Program-made: the position numbers and the translations under genes
Source of the DNA: Euleptes europaea
Lineage: Eukaryota; Chordata; Lepidosauria; Squamata; Sphaerodactylidae
Length of the DNA: 64,000 nucleotides
Assembly (NCBI RefSeq): GCF_029931775.1
Contig: NC_079322.1
Span: 78,305,326 to 78,369,325, forward strand
Reading direction: 5' to 3'
Notes under the pieces: generated by a model
What the model saw: only the letters and a program-made list of their open reading frames with translations
The model's database searches: none
Told to the model about the DNA's origin: nothing
Shown here: piece by piece, positions 23,060 through 35,300 of the stretch
How positions within the stretch are numbered: the first letter of the stretch is position 1
Layout: every line of letters starts with the position of its first letter

Positions 23060-23475
23060 AACTGCAGAGTCCAGGTTAGGCCAATCCCATCAGAACTCGA
23101 AAGCAAAGCAGGGTTGGCCTTGGTTAGTACTTGGATGGGAGACCACCAAGGAAGTCAGGGGTCGTAACGCAGAGGCAGGCAATGGCAAACCACCTCTGAA
23201 CATCTCTTGCCATGAAAATGGTAAGAGATAACTTTAGGTCAGCTGCAACATCACGGGCCCTGACCAGGGTAGCCCAGGCTAGCCCAGTCTCATTAGATCT
23301 TGAAAGCAAAGCAGGGTTGGCCCTGATTGGCACTAGGATGGGAGACCACCAAGGAAGTCCAGGGTTGCTACGCAGAGGCAGGCAATGTCAAACCACCTCC
23401 CATATCCTTTGCCTTGAAAACCCTTCGGGATAGCCATCAAGTCAGCTGCAACCTGATGGCACTTTACACACACAA
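23060..23475 (+). repeat. Two tandem 5S rRNA-derived SINEs
   Basis: Copies at about 23060-23255 and 23256-23475, head to tail. Each has a 5S-like head ('cttggatgggagaccaccaa' and 'actaggatgggagaccacca') and the 'ggcaatggcaaaccacctct'-type body. The second keeps the full 'gcaacctgatggcactttac' tail. Confidence 0.85.
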
Positions 23476-24059
23476 GACAGCAGCGCTGACCATGAAGCAA
23501 ACAATTCCCGCAAACATTTAATCAGGCCCTACTAGTATTTAAACAAAATGACGGGGTGAAGTCCCTCTGGGTGATCCACGACTGCTCTCAATCATGCATA
23601 ATCATCCTGGCCTTATTAGCTCATACAAGCAAACTTCCCGCACAAGGCAGGAAAGCCAACATCGGGTTTGCTTGCTACAGATCCACAGAGCTGTCGGAAG
23701 AGCTTTCTTTCAGGAGGAGTCTTCCGCCAACACAAGAGGGTCCTCCTCCAGCGGAGGAGTGTTTGCACCTTTCCTTAGTGTGAGGTGGCTTGGTTGCTGT
23801 GCATGCAGGCAGGTCTGAGAAGAGGCAGATGCAACAGCTGCTGTAGGCACAAGTGCTAGTCCCCCCTATGCAACATCTGGAGACAGGCCGCTCAAAGGCT
23901 CCTACCCAAAGCTTGCAGCCTCTTCAGTTACCTTTGCTTCTCTCTCACTTTAACAAGTATTCCTCTGTTCACTGCAGCAAAGCAACTCAGCAGCAGATGA
24001 ACCGACTTTCAGGCTTGCAGGAGGTTACCGCATCTGTTGTATTTTAACTGTGTTAAGAG

Positions 24060-24340
24060 AAGAAGAGTTGGTTTCTATACGCCGACATTCTCGACCACTT
24101 AAGGGAGAATCAAACCGGCTCACAATCACAGTCCCTCCCTCCCCCTGTCCCCACAACAGACACCCTGTGATGTAGGTGAGGCTGTGAGAGTGTGACTAGC
24201 CCAAGGTCACCCAGATGGCTTCATGGGGAGGAGTGGGGAAACAAATCCAGTTTACCAGATTAGCATCCGCCGCTCACGTGGAGGAGCGGGGAATCAAACC
24301 CGGCCCTCCAGATCAGAGTCCACCGCTCCGGACCAGTTAT
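24060..24340 (-). repeat. MIR-type tRNA-derived SINE
   Basis: Starts 'agaagagttggtttctatac' and ends 'gatcagagtccaccgctccg', a minus-strand copy. Confidence 0.8.
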
Positions 24341-24913
24341 CAATCCATGCAATATGCTAGTAAGGTAGGTTGGTAATATTTGTTTCACTGAAGGGAAAAC
24401 ACCAAAGGCGCTTATTATGCCGAAGAGTTAGGGAGCTGCATCTCCCAAAGAGGAAAATCCTGATTACAAAGGAATAATACGGAATTTCCCCAAACAGAAC
24501 CATGAAATCCTGACTCCTACATGCCATTCAAGCCAGACACCTGTTGACTTCTCCCCGCCCCGCCTTCTCTTCTCCTTGCCTAATCTAGTCCATCTTTTCC
24601 CTCCTCTTCCCTAATTCTCGTCGTTCCCCATCACTCCTCCAGAGGCACTTCTTGCATAAGAGTCAGAGGGCCGCCACCCTGGAAATTGCTTCTCAAGAGT
24701 AAAAGTTCAGTCTGTGAACATATTAAAACCAGAAAGCAGGAGTTTGAACATGAGTAGACCACCTGTCCCTTGCCCCTAACCACAAGCAGCCCCTGTAGGG
24801 ACTAAAAATTTTCCAGGTTCCTAGTGATTAATTAATATGAATGTAGATAGGTTAGGGAACACTGTTAGGGAACTGGTATACTAAGAGGACATAACCTTCA
24901 CTCTAGAACAATG

Positions 24914-25122
24914 CTGAGTAGGGTTGCCAGCTCCAGGTTGGGAAATACCTGGAGACTTTGGAGGTAGAGCCAAAGGAAGGCAAGGACTTCAACGGGGTAT
25001 AACGCCATAGAATTCACCTTCTGAAGCAGCCATTTTCTTCAGGTGAACTGATTTTGGTCACCTGGCGATCAGTTGTCATCTCAGACCTCCAGCCACCACC
25101 TGGAGGTTGGCAACCCTAGTTG
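24914..25122. repeat. 'GGTTGCCA' MITE
   Basis: Starts 'agtagggttgccagctccag' and ends 'cacctggaggttggcaaccc'. The terminal inverted repeats are well preserved. Confidence 0.8.
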
Positions 25123-25239
25123 AGAGGCTGCTGTATAAGATGTTCAGCTGTTCGCCATATTTAAGTTCTTTTGAGCCATTCTCCTAGCCACGGAGAGCAA
25201 AGGGAACCTCCATATCCCAGCGCAGCAAGCCTCTGAATA

Positions 25240-26240
25240 CTAGTGCTAGGATGTGGCAACGGCGAAGGCCTCAGCCTGTATGCTGCATTGTTGGATCCCC
25301 AGTGCAGCTGAGTGCCATGAAAAAAGGTTGCTGGGCTAGATGGACCCAGCAGAGCATTTTTGGTTCTACACCCCATCAAAATTTCAGCAGATGCCTCCCA
25401 AACCAGATTGGATATAGTGCTCTTAAAAAGCAAGAGTGTTGGCAACCAGTGGCCTATACATCCAATTCTCTTACTGATGCAGGAACCAAGTATGCGCAAA
25501 CTGAGAAAGCTACTCAGGTGCTTGCGAGAGATTTAATCGATCCATTTACGGGCAGTGGCTGTGGAAGCAGATCATAAGCCCCATCCAGCTTTATTTAGCA
25601 AACTACCAAATTGACTGCATTACCACTCTAATGGATGACAATCGAGCTACCCAAAAATGACTCCGCTGCAACCTATCCACGAGGCACTGTTGATGCACTT
25701 CTCAGCCTAACGCCCCCCATGATGGTGGCAGAAAGTATATTAACTAAAGCTTATGTGGATATGATCATCAGTTCACTTCCAATGACAAATATAAAAAACT
25801 GCAACATATTAAGGAAGAAACAGAACGATCCAGCGTTGCAGACTCTGGTTTAAGTTGTGACTGTCAACGGCCGGAAACTGAAGATACTTTTGATCTGAAA
25901 ATAAGAGAATACTGGAATTGTAGACATGAATGAACTCATGTTGATAAATGGAGTGATCTTTGAAGAGGGGAAAGGTAGTGATAACAAGTAGCCTCCACAG
26001 AGAAAACGTTACAGAACATAAAGGAGGGTCATCCAGGCACTGTAAAGGGGGGGGGAAGGAGTGGTATATTGGTCCAGGATTAATCAGGGCCCATTGCAAA
26101 TATGGGACACCAGAAAGCAAGCACTGACTTATTTACATGGAATCCCAGAGACGTAACAGCAACAATTTCACTGTGACTTTCAAAAACTGTAATTATTTTG
26201 CTTTGTTATTGTATAATTAAGGGGGAAGATGTAGCAATTG
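25240..26240 (+). mobile_element. Fossil Ty3/gypsy-like LTR retroelement, internal part
   Basis: A stretch near 25380-25520 resembles the reverse transcriptase/RNase H region of Ty3/gypsy elements ('ISADAS', 'WQPVAYTSNSLTDA', 'YAQTEKA'). A later stretch, about 25770-26040, resembles the segment before and at the integrase zinc-binding region. The element is broken by several lesions and much internal sequence is missing. A purine-rich tract near 26220 may be the polypurine tract before a 3' LTR, but no pair of LTRs was recognised. It is not functional. Confidence 0.65.
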
Positions 26241-27124
26241 AATCTGTAAGACATTTTAGCCTACTGGGTAAAACTGGTAGCTTGAGGACTTGCCCGAAGA
26301 TCCCACGACCTTAATTCTAAAGCAAGATGGTTGACTGTCCAAGATGCTTTTGTTGCTCTTCAAATTAAATTACTTAAACCATGAATTAATTGCTTGTTCT
26401 GTAAAGCGCCTGCAGACCCAGAAATATTACAATCTGTCCACACACATACACCACTGTACACGTCAATAGAATGTTAGCAAACAACCCAGCCTTTTTTTGG
26501 CAGAGAAAAATGCTAGGCAGAGAACAGGTGCAGCTGTGTAGGCGGAGAGAAGCAGAGGGCTGAAAAGAAGGAACAGGACATAGGAAAGCCGGATGACCGA
26601 GAGCTCAGGGGGAATTGACAGCAGAGCCAGGAGGTTTAGGAACAGAGACTGGGAGGCCAAGCTGAGGCAGCAGCGTCTGCAGAGCAGGCGTGATACTAAA
26701 CACAAAGGCCGGGGGGGGGGGGGCAGATACAGCCAGGAGCCAGAAGAACAGGGCTCAGCAGCCCCTGAGCTCAGGTGAGCGGGACAGACCAACAACAGGC
26801 TGAATAGCAAATCTAGGAGGCATGGAGGACTTGATGGACCAAGCAGGAGAACATGCTAATGGCCGCAGGACTCTGAGACTGCGGTCTACGGGTAGGGAAA
26901 GAAGAGGCAGGCGAGGGAGCCGCAGCACTTTTAGGGAGGGACGGCAACTGAATTTCATCTGCACTTGAACAGCCCAGCCAAAAGCTCTCTGCTGATGGGT
27001 TTCTAGCTGTGCTGCACCAGAGAATATTCCTCCAAAGGAGGAATGGAGCTTACCATATTTTACAGCCAATTTGGCAGCCAACAGATGGGGGAAAAACCTG
27101 ACACAAACCCTTTGGAGAAGGTTA

Positions 27125-27655
27125 TAAGGAGAGTATATGGTCTGATCTGAGAGATCAGAGCGGTGGACTCTGATCTGGAGAACCAGGTTTGATTCCCCAT
27201 TCCTCCCCATGAGTGGCACATACTAATCTGGTGAACGGGATGTTTGCCCACTCCTACTCAGGGGAGGGGCTGTGGTTCAGTGGTCGAGCCTCTGCTTGGC
27301 ATGGAGAAGGTCCCAGGTTCAATCCCCAGAATCTCCACATAAAGGGACTAGGCAAGTAGGTGATGGGAAAGACCCCTGCCTGAGACCCTGGATAGCCCGC
27401 TGCCGGTCTGAGTAGGCAATACTGACTTTGATAGACCAAGGGGGGGTCTGATTCAGTAGAAGGCAGCTTCATGTGTTCATGTATGTGTACATATGAAGCC
27501 AGCTGGGCGACCTTGGGCTAGTCACAGCTCTCTCAGCCCACCTGCCTCACAGGGTGTCTGTTGTGGGGAGGGGAAGGGAAGGTGATTGTAAGCTGGTTTG
27601 ATTCTTCCTTAAGTGGTAGAAAAAGTCAGCATATAAAAACCAACTCTTCTTCAGA
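27125..27655 (+). repeat. MIR-type SINE with a nested tRNA-headed SINE
   Basis: The outer SINE begins near 27150 ('gcggtggactctgatctgga') and resumes at about 27490 ('gaagccagctgggcgacctt'), ending near 27655. A complete tRNA-headed SINE lies inside, 27262-27479, from 'aggggctgtggttcagtggt' to 'ggcagcttcatgtgttcat'. The order of insertion is clear: tRNA SINE second. Confidence 0.85.
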
Positions 27656-28295
27656 TAGAACCAGCATGGAAAGACAACTGTACTGCGACATCCCTGAGTC
27701 CAAGGGCCAAAACAGGCCTCTCTGCCGAGTAGCACTCTGCTTGCAAGATGCCAATTTACCTGTACGCATCCCCCACCCACCAGAGCCCTGTGAGCAATTT
27801 GTTTTTGCTGCCTTATTCAAAGACACAGGAGTAACCGTTGGCAGGAAAAATCCCAGAATCTGCATCGCAGCCTCTTACTGGGAAGACTGCAGGGGGAAGG
27901 GGGGGGGAAAGGGAAGTGTCAGCACGAATAAATGCAAGCTGCCGTGCAAAACCAGCCAAGGGCTGGGCGCATGGGCGCCATGAGAGGCCTTTCTGCCTCA
28001 GTGCTGGACTGGAAGCGGAACGCAGCAGGCCATGAATTATTGAGGGGCCTTGCGCAACTCAGAAGCGGCACCTGGATCTCGGTGGATCTCCCCATCTTGA
28101 CTGGTGTCAATCCAGTTCCCCAGGAACAGCTGAGCTCCGCGGACGCAGAGGATTTCTCAACCTTTATCTCGCTCAGCATCTGATGGAGGCTACTGCCTGC
28201 GCAGCAAGAAAGCCAGCCTCCGTAGATACAGCTGCACCTTCCATGTTCTCACACAACATGCTGCAGACTTCTGATCTAGAAACCCAACGGCCTGT

Positions 28296-28580
28296 GTGTG
28301 TTAAGTGCCGTCAAGTCGCTTCCGACTCATGGTGACCCTATGAATCAAAGTCCTCCAAAACGTTCTATCCTTGACAGCCGTGCTCAGGTCTTGCAAACTG
28401 AGGGCCATGGCTTCCTTGATTGAGTCAATCCATCTTTGTTGGGTCTTCCTCTTTTCCTGCTGCCCTCAACTTTTCCTAGCATGACTGTCTTTTCCAGTGA
28501 CTCTTGTCGTCTCATGACGTGACCAAAATACGATAGCCTCAGTTTAGTCATTTTAGCGGTCTGGGTGGGCCCTTTTTTTT
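28296..28580 (-). repeat. Bov-B (RTE) LINE 3' end
   Basis: Starts 'gttaagtgccgtcaagtcgc', the complement of the Bov-B terminus, and continues through 'ttgggtcttcctcttttcct' and 'gtgactcttgtcgtctcatg'. A parallel copy is at 56465. Confidence 0.85.
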
Positions 28581-28837
28581 TTTTTTTTGCACAAGATGCT
28601 CTTTGGAACCAGCTGGAAGAAGCCAGAACAAATCTGGAAACTGTTACGTTCAGGCCTCAGACCAGCTCATGATGGACAGCCCACAGTAAAAGGCTGTTGG
28701 CAGGGACAGGAACCGCAGCAAACTGGGGGACGCCAGGTTAGGTCTGGCAGATGCATTCCGCCAACAGCATGTTTTCCCCTGGTGCAAGCGGTCAAAGTCT
28801 CCTTGCGCTAGAGCATGCCATGCCTCTCCTAAGACAA

Positions 28838-29069
28838 TAGTCAAAAAGGGCAAGAGTCCAGTAGCACCTTAAAGACTAACTAAAATATTTTCTGGTAGGG
28901 TATGAGCTTTCGTGAGCCACAGCTCACTTCTTCACTGAAGAAGTGAGCTGTGGCTCACGAAAGCTCATACCCTACCAGACAATATTTTAGTTAGTCTTTA
29001 AGGTGCTACTGGACTCTTGCCCTTTTTGACTACTGCAAACAGACTAACACGGCTACCCACTGTGAATTA
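28838..29069 (+). repeat. Hairpin retroposon with 13-bp target duplication
   Basis: Arms of about 97 bp (28838-28934 and 28935-29032) are near-perfect inverted copies that meet at 'cttcttcactgaagaag', with essentially no loop. A single-copy tail 'cagactaacacggctaccca' follows. A perfect 13-bp duplication (TCTCCTAAGACAA) lies at 28825-28837 and 29070-29082. Duplication length and the one-sided tail argue for retroposition of a snap-back RNA or an inverted priming event, not for a DNA transposon. Confidence 0.85.
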
Positions 29070-29082
29070 TCTCCTAAGACAA

Positions 29083-32000
29083 GACACATTTCCTTAAGCC
29101 CTCAAATTTTTGGCACTGGCTGGGCTGCAGCGATCATGGCATGTGGCATTTGGAGCAGCACTGACCCCCAGTGGGCGCCGCCTGCCTCGTGAAACGCAGC
29201 AGGGAAATATACTAAATATACTAAAACTGCAACGGCAGCCAGTTTACTGCAGGAGGAGCTGACTTCATTTTGCCCTTGGCCGATGAAATGATAGCTGGAT
29301 CTCACGGCAACGCTGACAACCATTCCTCAAACAAATGATCTTTCACAGGAGAGCTTTCATCCCACTGCCAGAATCAGCAGTGTTCATATCTACAGGGGCA
29401 ATTTCACCTACAGGGGCAATTTCTGCAGGACAGCTCTCTTGCTCACACTATGCATTATTCAAATTCTATATGAATCCGATCACTTGCCTATTATTTTAGC
29501 ACTACCAGCAGCCCTTGAAGAGCAATGCAGACCAACCCTGCTCACTGCAATCCCCCCCCCCCCAATTGCAGAGAGCTTACCTCGGCTCCTAAGGGGAAGT
29601 GAAGTTCAGAGTCAAGGCCGAGAGGGAGAACAAACTCACCTGGACAGTCCTGCCACCTGCCGCTCATCTCAGGGCCCAGCTCGAGAAAACACCTGAAATC
29701 CAGGCAGGAATACACCTCCACCAGCCACAAGAGAGCTGAGATTAGAAGCAGCTTCCCAAGGCAGCTGGGCTCAATATTCAGACCAGCCTGAGCTTTAGCA
29801 CATCTCAGACGGAAAGCCACCTACTGTGGTGCGTGACCTGGACCCACAGAGTGTCAGGGGAGAGCTCTGGCTAGCCACTTCTCTTGAGTAAAGCTACCTT
29901 TTGCTGCCATGCAAGAACCAGGCCCTTTGAACATCACTTACACTCTCTATTTGCTGGAGGCATCTCTTGATAACAGCTCACTTTGAATGACAACCCCCCT
30001 CCCAGGAAAAAAAGTGCCAGAACCCCAAGGCTGGTTATGACATTTTGCATTTTTAACAGTTTTGAATTCATGTTGGGGTGCTTTATATGCATAACACATC
30101 TCAATGCTTTCAGGCTATATTTAAGTGATATTTTCTGATTACGAGGCAAGCCAAAAAGGAGAAGGCCATACAGTAAAAACGTCGTAGGCCCTGAAAGATG
30201 AAGGATACACTTCTTGGTGCAACAGACTCAATGACGAAACAGCTAGGAGATAAGGGCTTGCCTTTATTGGGTCGAACCTAGCACCAGCTATTCTTCAGGG
30301 AACAGGGGAAAAAACACCACGCACCTTTGGTACCGGCCAATTTATTTCCCGAGCCTACAGAAGCAGATGGTTTCAAGTCAAGGCCCTTTGCCTCCCTCTC
30401 GTGTTCAAAACATTCACAATACATTAAAAGCAGGTTATTTTCCCTCGCTTCGAATAAGAGCCCTTGGCAAACGTCACCGCTGAATTTAAAAGTCAACTGG
30501 TAATGGGAGCATAATGCAAAACCTTGAATTCTAGGAAGTGTGCAATGAAGAGGCGGAATAAGCACTTTGGGGAACATTCACAGGAAGAGGCCAGCAAGGC
30601 GGCCGTAGAACGTTCGGCCGCAGGCAGGAGCTCCGTCTTGGGAAAGACGAGCGAAAGCTGATATTTGTGAGGGTCCTCAGCCAATTTAAGCCCCAGGCTT
30701 TCCCCCAAGGGGTCAAGCACCTGAGCAGCGCATAAAACAAACCACAGATGGCAGGTTCGGTCTGCCAAAGAACAGGCCTGAACATACAAAGCCGCTCTAC
30801 CAAGGTACGAGCACATAATCGAAGTCTCCTACGCACATTTAGACTACAAACCAGCAATATTCACCGATTCCTTATTCATTTTGCCTCCCTCCACAGAGAG
30901 AACGAACAGCCTTGGCCTTTGAGGAAAGTGAAATTTACAAAGCTGGGGCCCTCACCACACACCCCCACTTCCCCCCACCCTTACTGTTTCCACCTTAACA
31001 GGGTTTGTAACAGAGACACCACAGCTCTCGAGTTCAAGGTGTCTAATGGGATTCCTGGCCAGCCACCTACTAAAGGTAACCAAAGATTCAGGGGGTGGAT
31101 GTTAAGGAATTCAGCTCCTTAGTTCTATTATTAACAAACATATACACAATTAACATTTCACTCAGATTATAAAACAGACTCTATTCTTTGAAAACAAACT
31201 TCTTCGGCCTTTGCTAGCCAGAAGATGCCAAGGGGTGGGGGCCTTGATTTTCAGAGCTGGTAGCTACATCCCCACCATTCAGTTATTTATTGGCTGAGAA
31301 AAGGCCACTGATATCAGCCCATCCTGGACTGAAACAGTCGCAGAATGGGAACCCAGGACTAGAGGGGCCTAGTCAACCCTGGCTAAGGAGTGATGTGGGG
31401 GGGGGGAGCACCACGATTGCTCGTGGTGCTTTCCAGAGGCATTCTGCAACAACACCTCCCAGAAGAACACAAACTGTGTTTGGGGTGGGGATATCTGAAA
31501 ACCAGCATGCTGCTAGAGGAGCCAGGGTGCTTCACAGACCACCCAAGGCTGAGATACCTGCAAGAAAGCCAGCTGTATCCATTCAAAGACCACCAACTTA
31601 TCTTTCTTGGGAAGCTGCTAAAGTGAAGTCATAGACAGCCGGGTCAGAGAATAAATCATGAGGATGTGATAAAGCTGCTTCCTGCAGCATTCCGTGAAGC
31701 TCCAAGCAGAAATTGGCCCCCACTTTCTTGCTCACCTTCCCCCCCACATACATTCAAAAGACTGAACCTAAGAACATTAAATAAATCAGCCGCAGCTTGG
31801 TGGATACACTCAGAATCCTCTGGCTGGTGCCCGAGCCAGAAAGAGGCCTTGAAACAACCGAGGTACCTCAAGCCACAGCTGTAAATTAGCTTCATTTGAC
31901 TGTACTAAAACTTTAAAAGGTACACTTTTAAAACACACACTAAAATCTCATGGTTAACACTCCAGAAGGCACAAACAGCTTCTCAGGGAAGATCTGTTCA

Positions 32001-32257
32001 CATGGATTGTCTCAAGAGGCACACAAACGGCGTGGATCCACGGGAGGAATGTAAACGGGGAGCCAGGCCCACAGGGCGGGCAACCCAAGTGCTCCCGCAT
32101 AGCACGGCCAGAAGTGATTCAAGACGCAGCAATGCAAAGGCTGTGCAAGGAGCAAACATGTCCCGTGGGCTGCAGGGCTGAGGCAACAAGCCAGCCCACG
32201 TCCTACTTTTGCCCCCACGGCAGGCAAGTGGAATCTGGCTGCCCCATGGGGGAGACC
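29083..32257 (-). other. CDC25A 3' flank, including probable 3' UTR
   Basis: Largely unique sequence with no repeat family recognised. Minus-strand AATAAA hexamers lie at 31286-31291 (about 970 nt past the stop codon) and 30263-30268 (about 1,990 nt past). Either could end the CDC25A transcript. I cannot choose without transcript data. Confidence 0.35.
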
Positions 32258-32398
32258 TCAGAGCTTCTTCAGGCGACTGTACAGCTCCCTTTTGCTCTTC
32301 TCACCCGCCCACGTCCGACTTTTTGTGCGGAATTTCCTCAGGTCTTCCCTGAAGTCTTCGTGGTGCATGGGGCGATAGCCCTGCGGTTCGCAGTAGCT
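32258..32398 (-). CDS. CDC25A: CDC25A exon 15 (terminal, residues 470-515)
   Basis: Begins [16 protein letters not shown] and ends YSRLKKL then TGA. The acceptor is a C-rich tract plus [13 protein letters not shown] contains Thr498, the equivalent of human Thr507, a CHK1/14-3-3 site. The C-terminal tail contacts the CDK-cyclin substrate. Confidence 0.96.
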   Translation of the reverse strand, partial: SYCEPQGYRPMHHEDFREDLRKFRTKSRTWAGEKSKRELYSRLKKL

Positions 32399-35300
32399 CT
32401 GGGGGAGGAAAAGTAACAATTCTTAGGTACCCTGGTGGTCACGGGCAGAACCTCTCCACCAACGCAGCTGCAGCGTCACCAACTTTGCTGCTGGCCCTCT
32501 TGCAAATCCTCAGGGGCTCTACTGAGCATTTCTTTCAAGTCTGCTGGAGGTCACCCACTTCTCTTCCTGAACAGGTCTGCTATCTGTTCTAGGTAACTGC
32601 GGGGAAAACTCAACAGGTGACCTGTCCCTATGATTGTGCCCCCAAAACAGCCAGAATGGGTAGCCCTCCAGCTACTGAAGCTAGAGGGAGAGAGATTCAA
32701 AACTGATAAAAGGAAGTATTTCTTCACACAATGCATAGTTAAATTGTGCAACTCCCTGCCCCAGGATGTGGTGATGGCTGCCAACTTGGAAGGCTTTAAG
32801 AGGGGAGTGGACATGTTCATGAAGGAGATGGCTATCCATGGCTATTAGTCAAAATGAATACTAGCCACGATGCTTTCCTATTCTCTCCAGGATCAGAGGA
32901 GCATTCCTATTGTATTAGGTGCTGTGGAACACAGGAGGACAATGCTGCTGCAGTTGTCTTGTTTGTGGGCTTCCTAGAGACACCTGGTCGGCCACTGTGT
33001 GAACAGACTGCTGGATTGGATGGGCCTGGGTCTGATCCAGCAGGGCTTTTCTTAGGTTCTCATGTTCTTACTCACTGAACTAAATCTGCATAGTAGACAT
33101 TATTTGTTTAAAATATTTTTATGCCACCTTTCCACCCAATCAGGGCCCACAAGGCAGCAAACATAAGAACACTGAAACATGTGAGCAATTAAAAATACAG
33201 TTAAAATTACAAAATGTATCAATTGGAAACACAAACACTCGAAGGAGGGCCAATAACTGGGGAGGGAGTTCCAAAGATTAGGTGCCAAGACCAAGAAGGC
33301 CCTTTCTCGGATTGCCACTAGTCTGGCTTCAGATGGCAGAGGCAACCAAAACGTGGCCTCCAAAGATGACTGGGGTGTGCGGGGCAGGTCCATGTGGCCT
33401 GAAGCAAGAGGCAACTGCTAACTCTGACCTTCAAGGGTGCCCAAATGGCAGCATCTGCCCAGCTGCTTCTCTCCCTGGCTGCTGCAGTGCCTTTCTCAGA
33501 TAAGCAAGAAAACTGTACATGTTTCTTGACCCTTTGAATTGGCTGGTAGCTCAACAGTGCTCTTTCCAACTCAAGACTAAATTTCATTTAGCTATTTGCA
33601 AAGCTGCCCAAAAGCTACCCAGAGAAGAGAACAGCAAACTAGCACCAAATAGCCTTTTGATTAATTAATCAATCAATTCTATTTTTATCCCACCCTTTCC
33701 TGACCAAGTCAGGCTCAGGGCGGCTCACCACAAGTTCCAACATTAACAATCACATCATTTACAATCGAAAAACCCTCAATTTCTGTTAAAATTAAACCCT
33801 GAGACAGTGACAGAGAGCCAGTCCAAGAGGTGGAAGAAAAGGAGCAGGCAAGGTATCCTAGGCAAGGGAGGGGATGTGGGTAGCAAATAGGTACGATGGA
33901 AAATGTCAGTAAGGAGATAGGTAAGGAGGCCAGCCAAGACGGAAACTGCCGCGGTCCTCAACTGTAGGCCTGGAAATGGCAGGGCTTCAAGTCGAGAATC
34001 TCCTGCATGAAAAGCATCTGGGCCCTGCTGCTAAACTAGGTCCATCCAAAAACAGCGGGAAACTGCAAAGGAAGTCAAGTTGGGTTTCTCTGGTAAGACA
34101 GGCTACATGAGAAGGACACAAATACGCCGAGCAAACGACACATATGGAAGCAAGTGACAAGAACTAAGTTGCCTAAACAAAGCAATGCTTACCCTGCATT
34201 TTAAGAAGAAGTCCTTGTAGCCCCCTTTCAGGACATACAGCTCAGGGTAGTGCAGGTTGGGGTACTCATTGCCAAGCCGATCTCTCTCCCTCACAAACCG
34301 GCACCTGTGGAGCGGGGTGGGGTAGGGAGCAAGAGAGAAAGAATTTACTCTTCCAGCACATTATCCACACGCTAGTCACATGCAGGTTGGCACTTGAGAT
34401 GGGGCTCCCTTGGAGCACAGATAGGAAATTTTAGCTGGTCCAGAACTGACTACCGTTGGGGCTAGCGGCTGGCAGTACATTTCCTCAATCTCGAACCAAT
34501 TTACTGGTGCCTGCTTTGTTTCCAGGCACCTGTGATGAATTCAGCCTACAAAGCACGAAACAGCCTGTGCTCCAGGCATCCCAAGGAGAGCAAACCTGCC
34601 CTTCATTATTGAAGAGCTCAGTGTTTTCAATGTTATAAAGTCTAATACAATATCCAAATATGCACGTAGTCTATTGGGACTGTATGAGACTATAATTTTG
34701 CTACTACAACCTTTGTTTTCTAATTTCAATTTTCATTTCCCCCCTCTCTGATGGCAAAAATTAAAATACTAAGATTAGTAAGATAGCTCAGGGTGCAACT
34801 TTTCACAGCTGTCTCAAGTACATGGCATCCGCGCAATTTTCCTTGTAGAAAACCAAGTCACTGAGCCTTTTAAATTCCATAAATATGGCAAATAAGGTAT
34901 AAATTGTGCATTTCATACGATTAAAGCAGCAACACAGGCTTAGGTTTGTTAGGAAGATGCTGGATATATTTCAGTTTTTCCCACTAGTTTCTGGAAACAA
35001 ACGGGCTTTCTCTGTGGCTTCTGTATTTCTAGGAGTTTTTATCGCTAAGGAAGATATGATGACTCCCGCCAAGTGTATACTCATTGCCACAGCAAATCAG
35101 TTGGGACTTGCAGTCTTCGGAAAGGCTTTCCTGAACCACTCGAGCCCCGAACTGTCATCCAACTCTTCCCAATGAAGCCCCCATTGTCACGGCCAATATT
35201 TACTTATTTGGCAAACTTATATACCACCTTTCTAGCAATAAGAAGAGTTGGTTTTTATATGCTGACTTTCTCTACCACTTAAGGGAGACTCAAACCTGCT

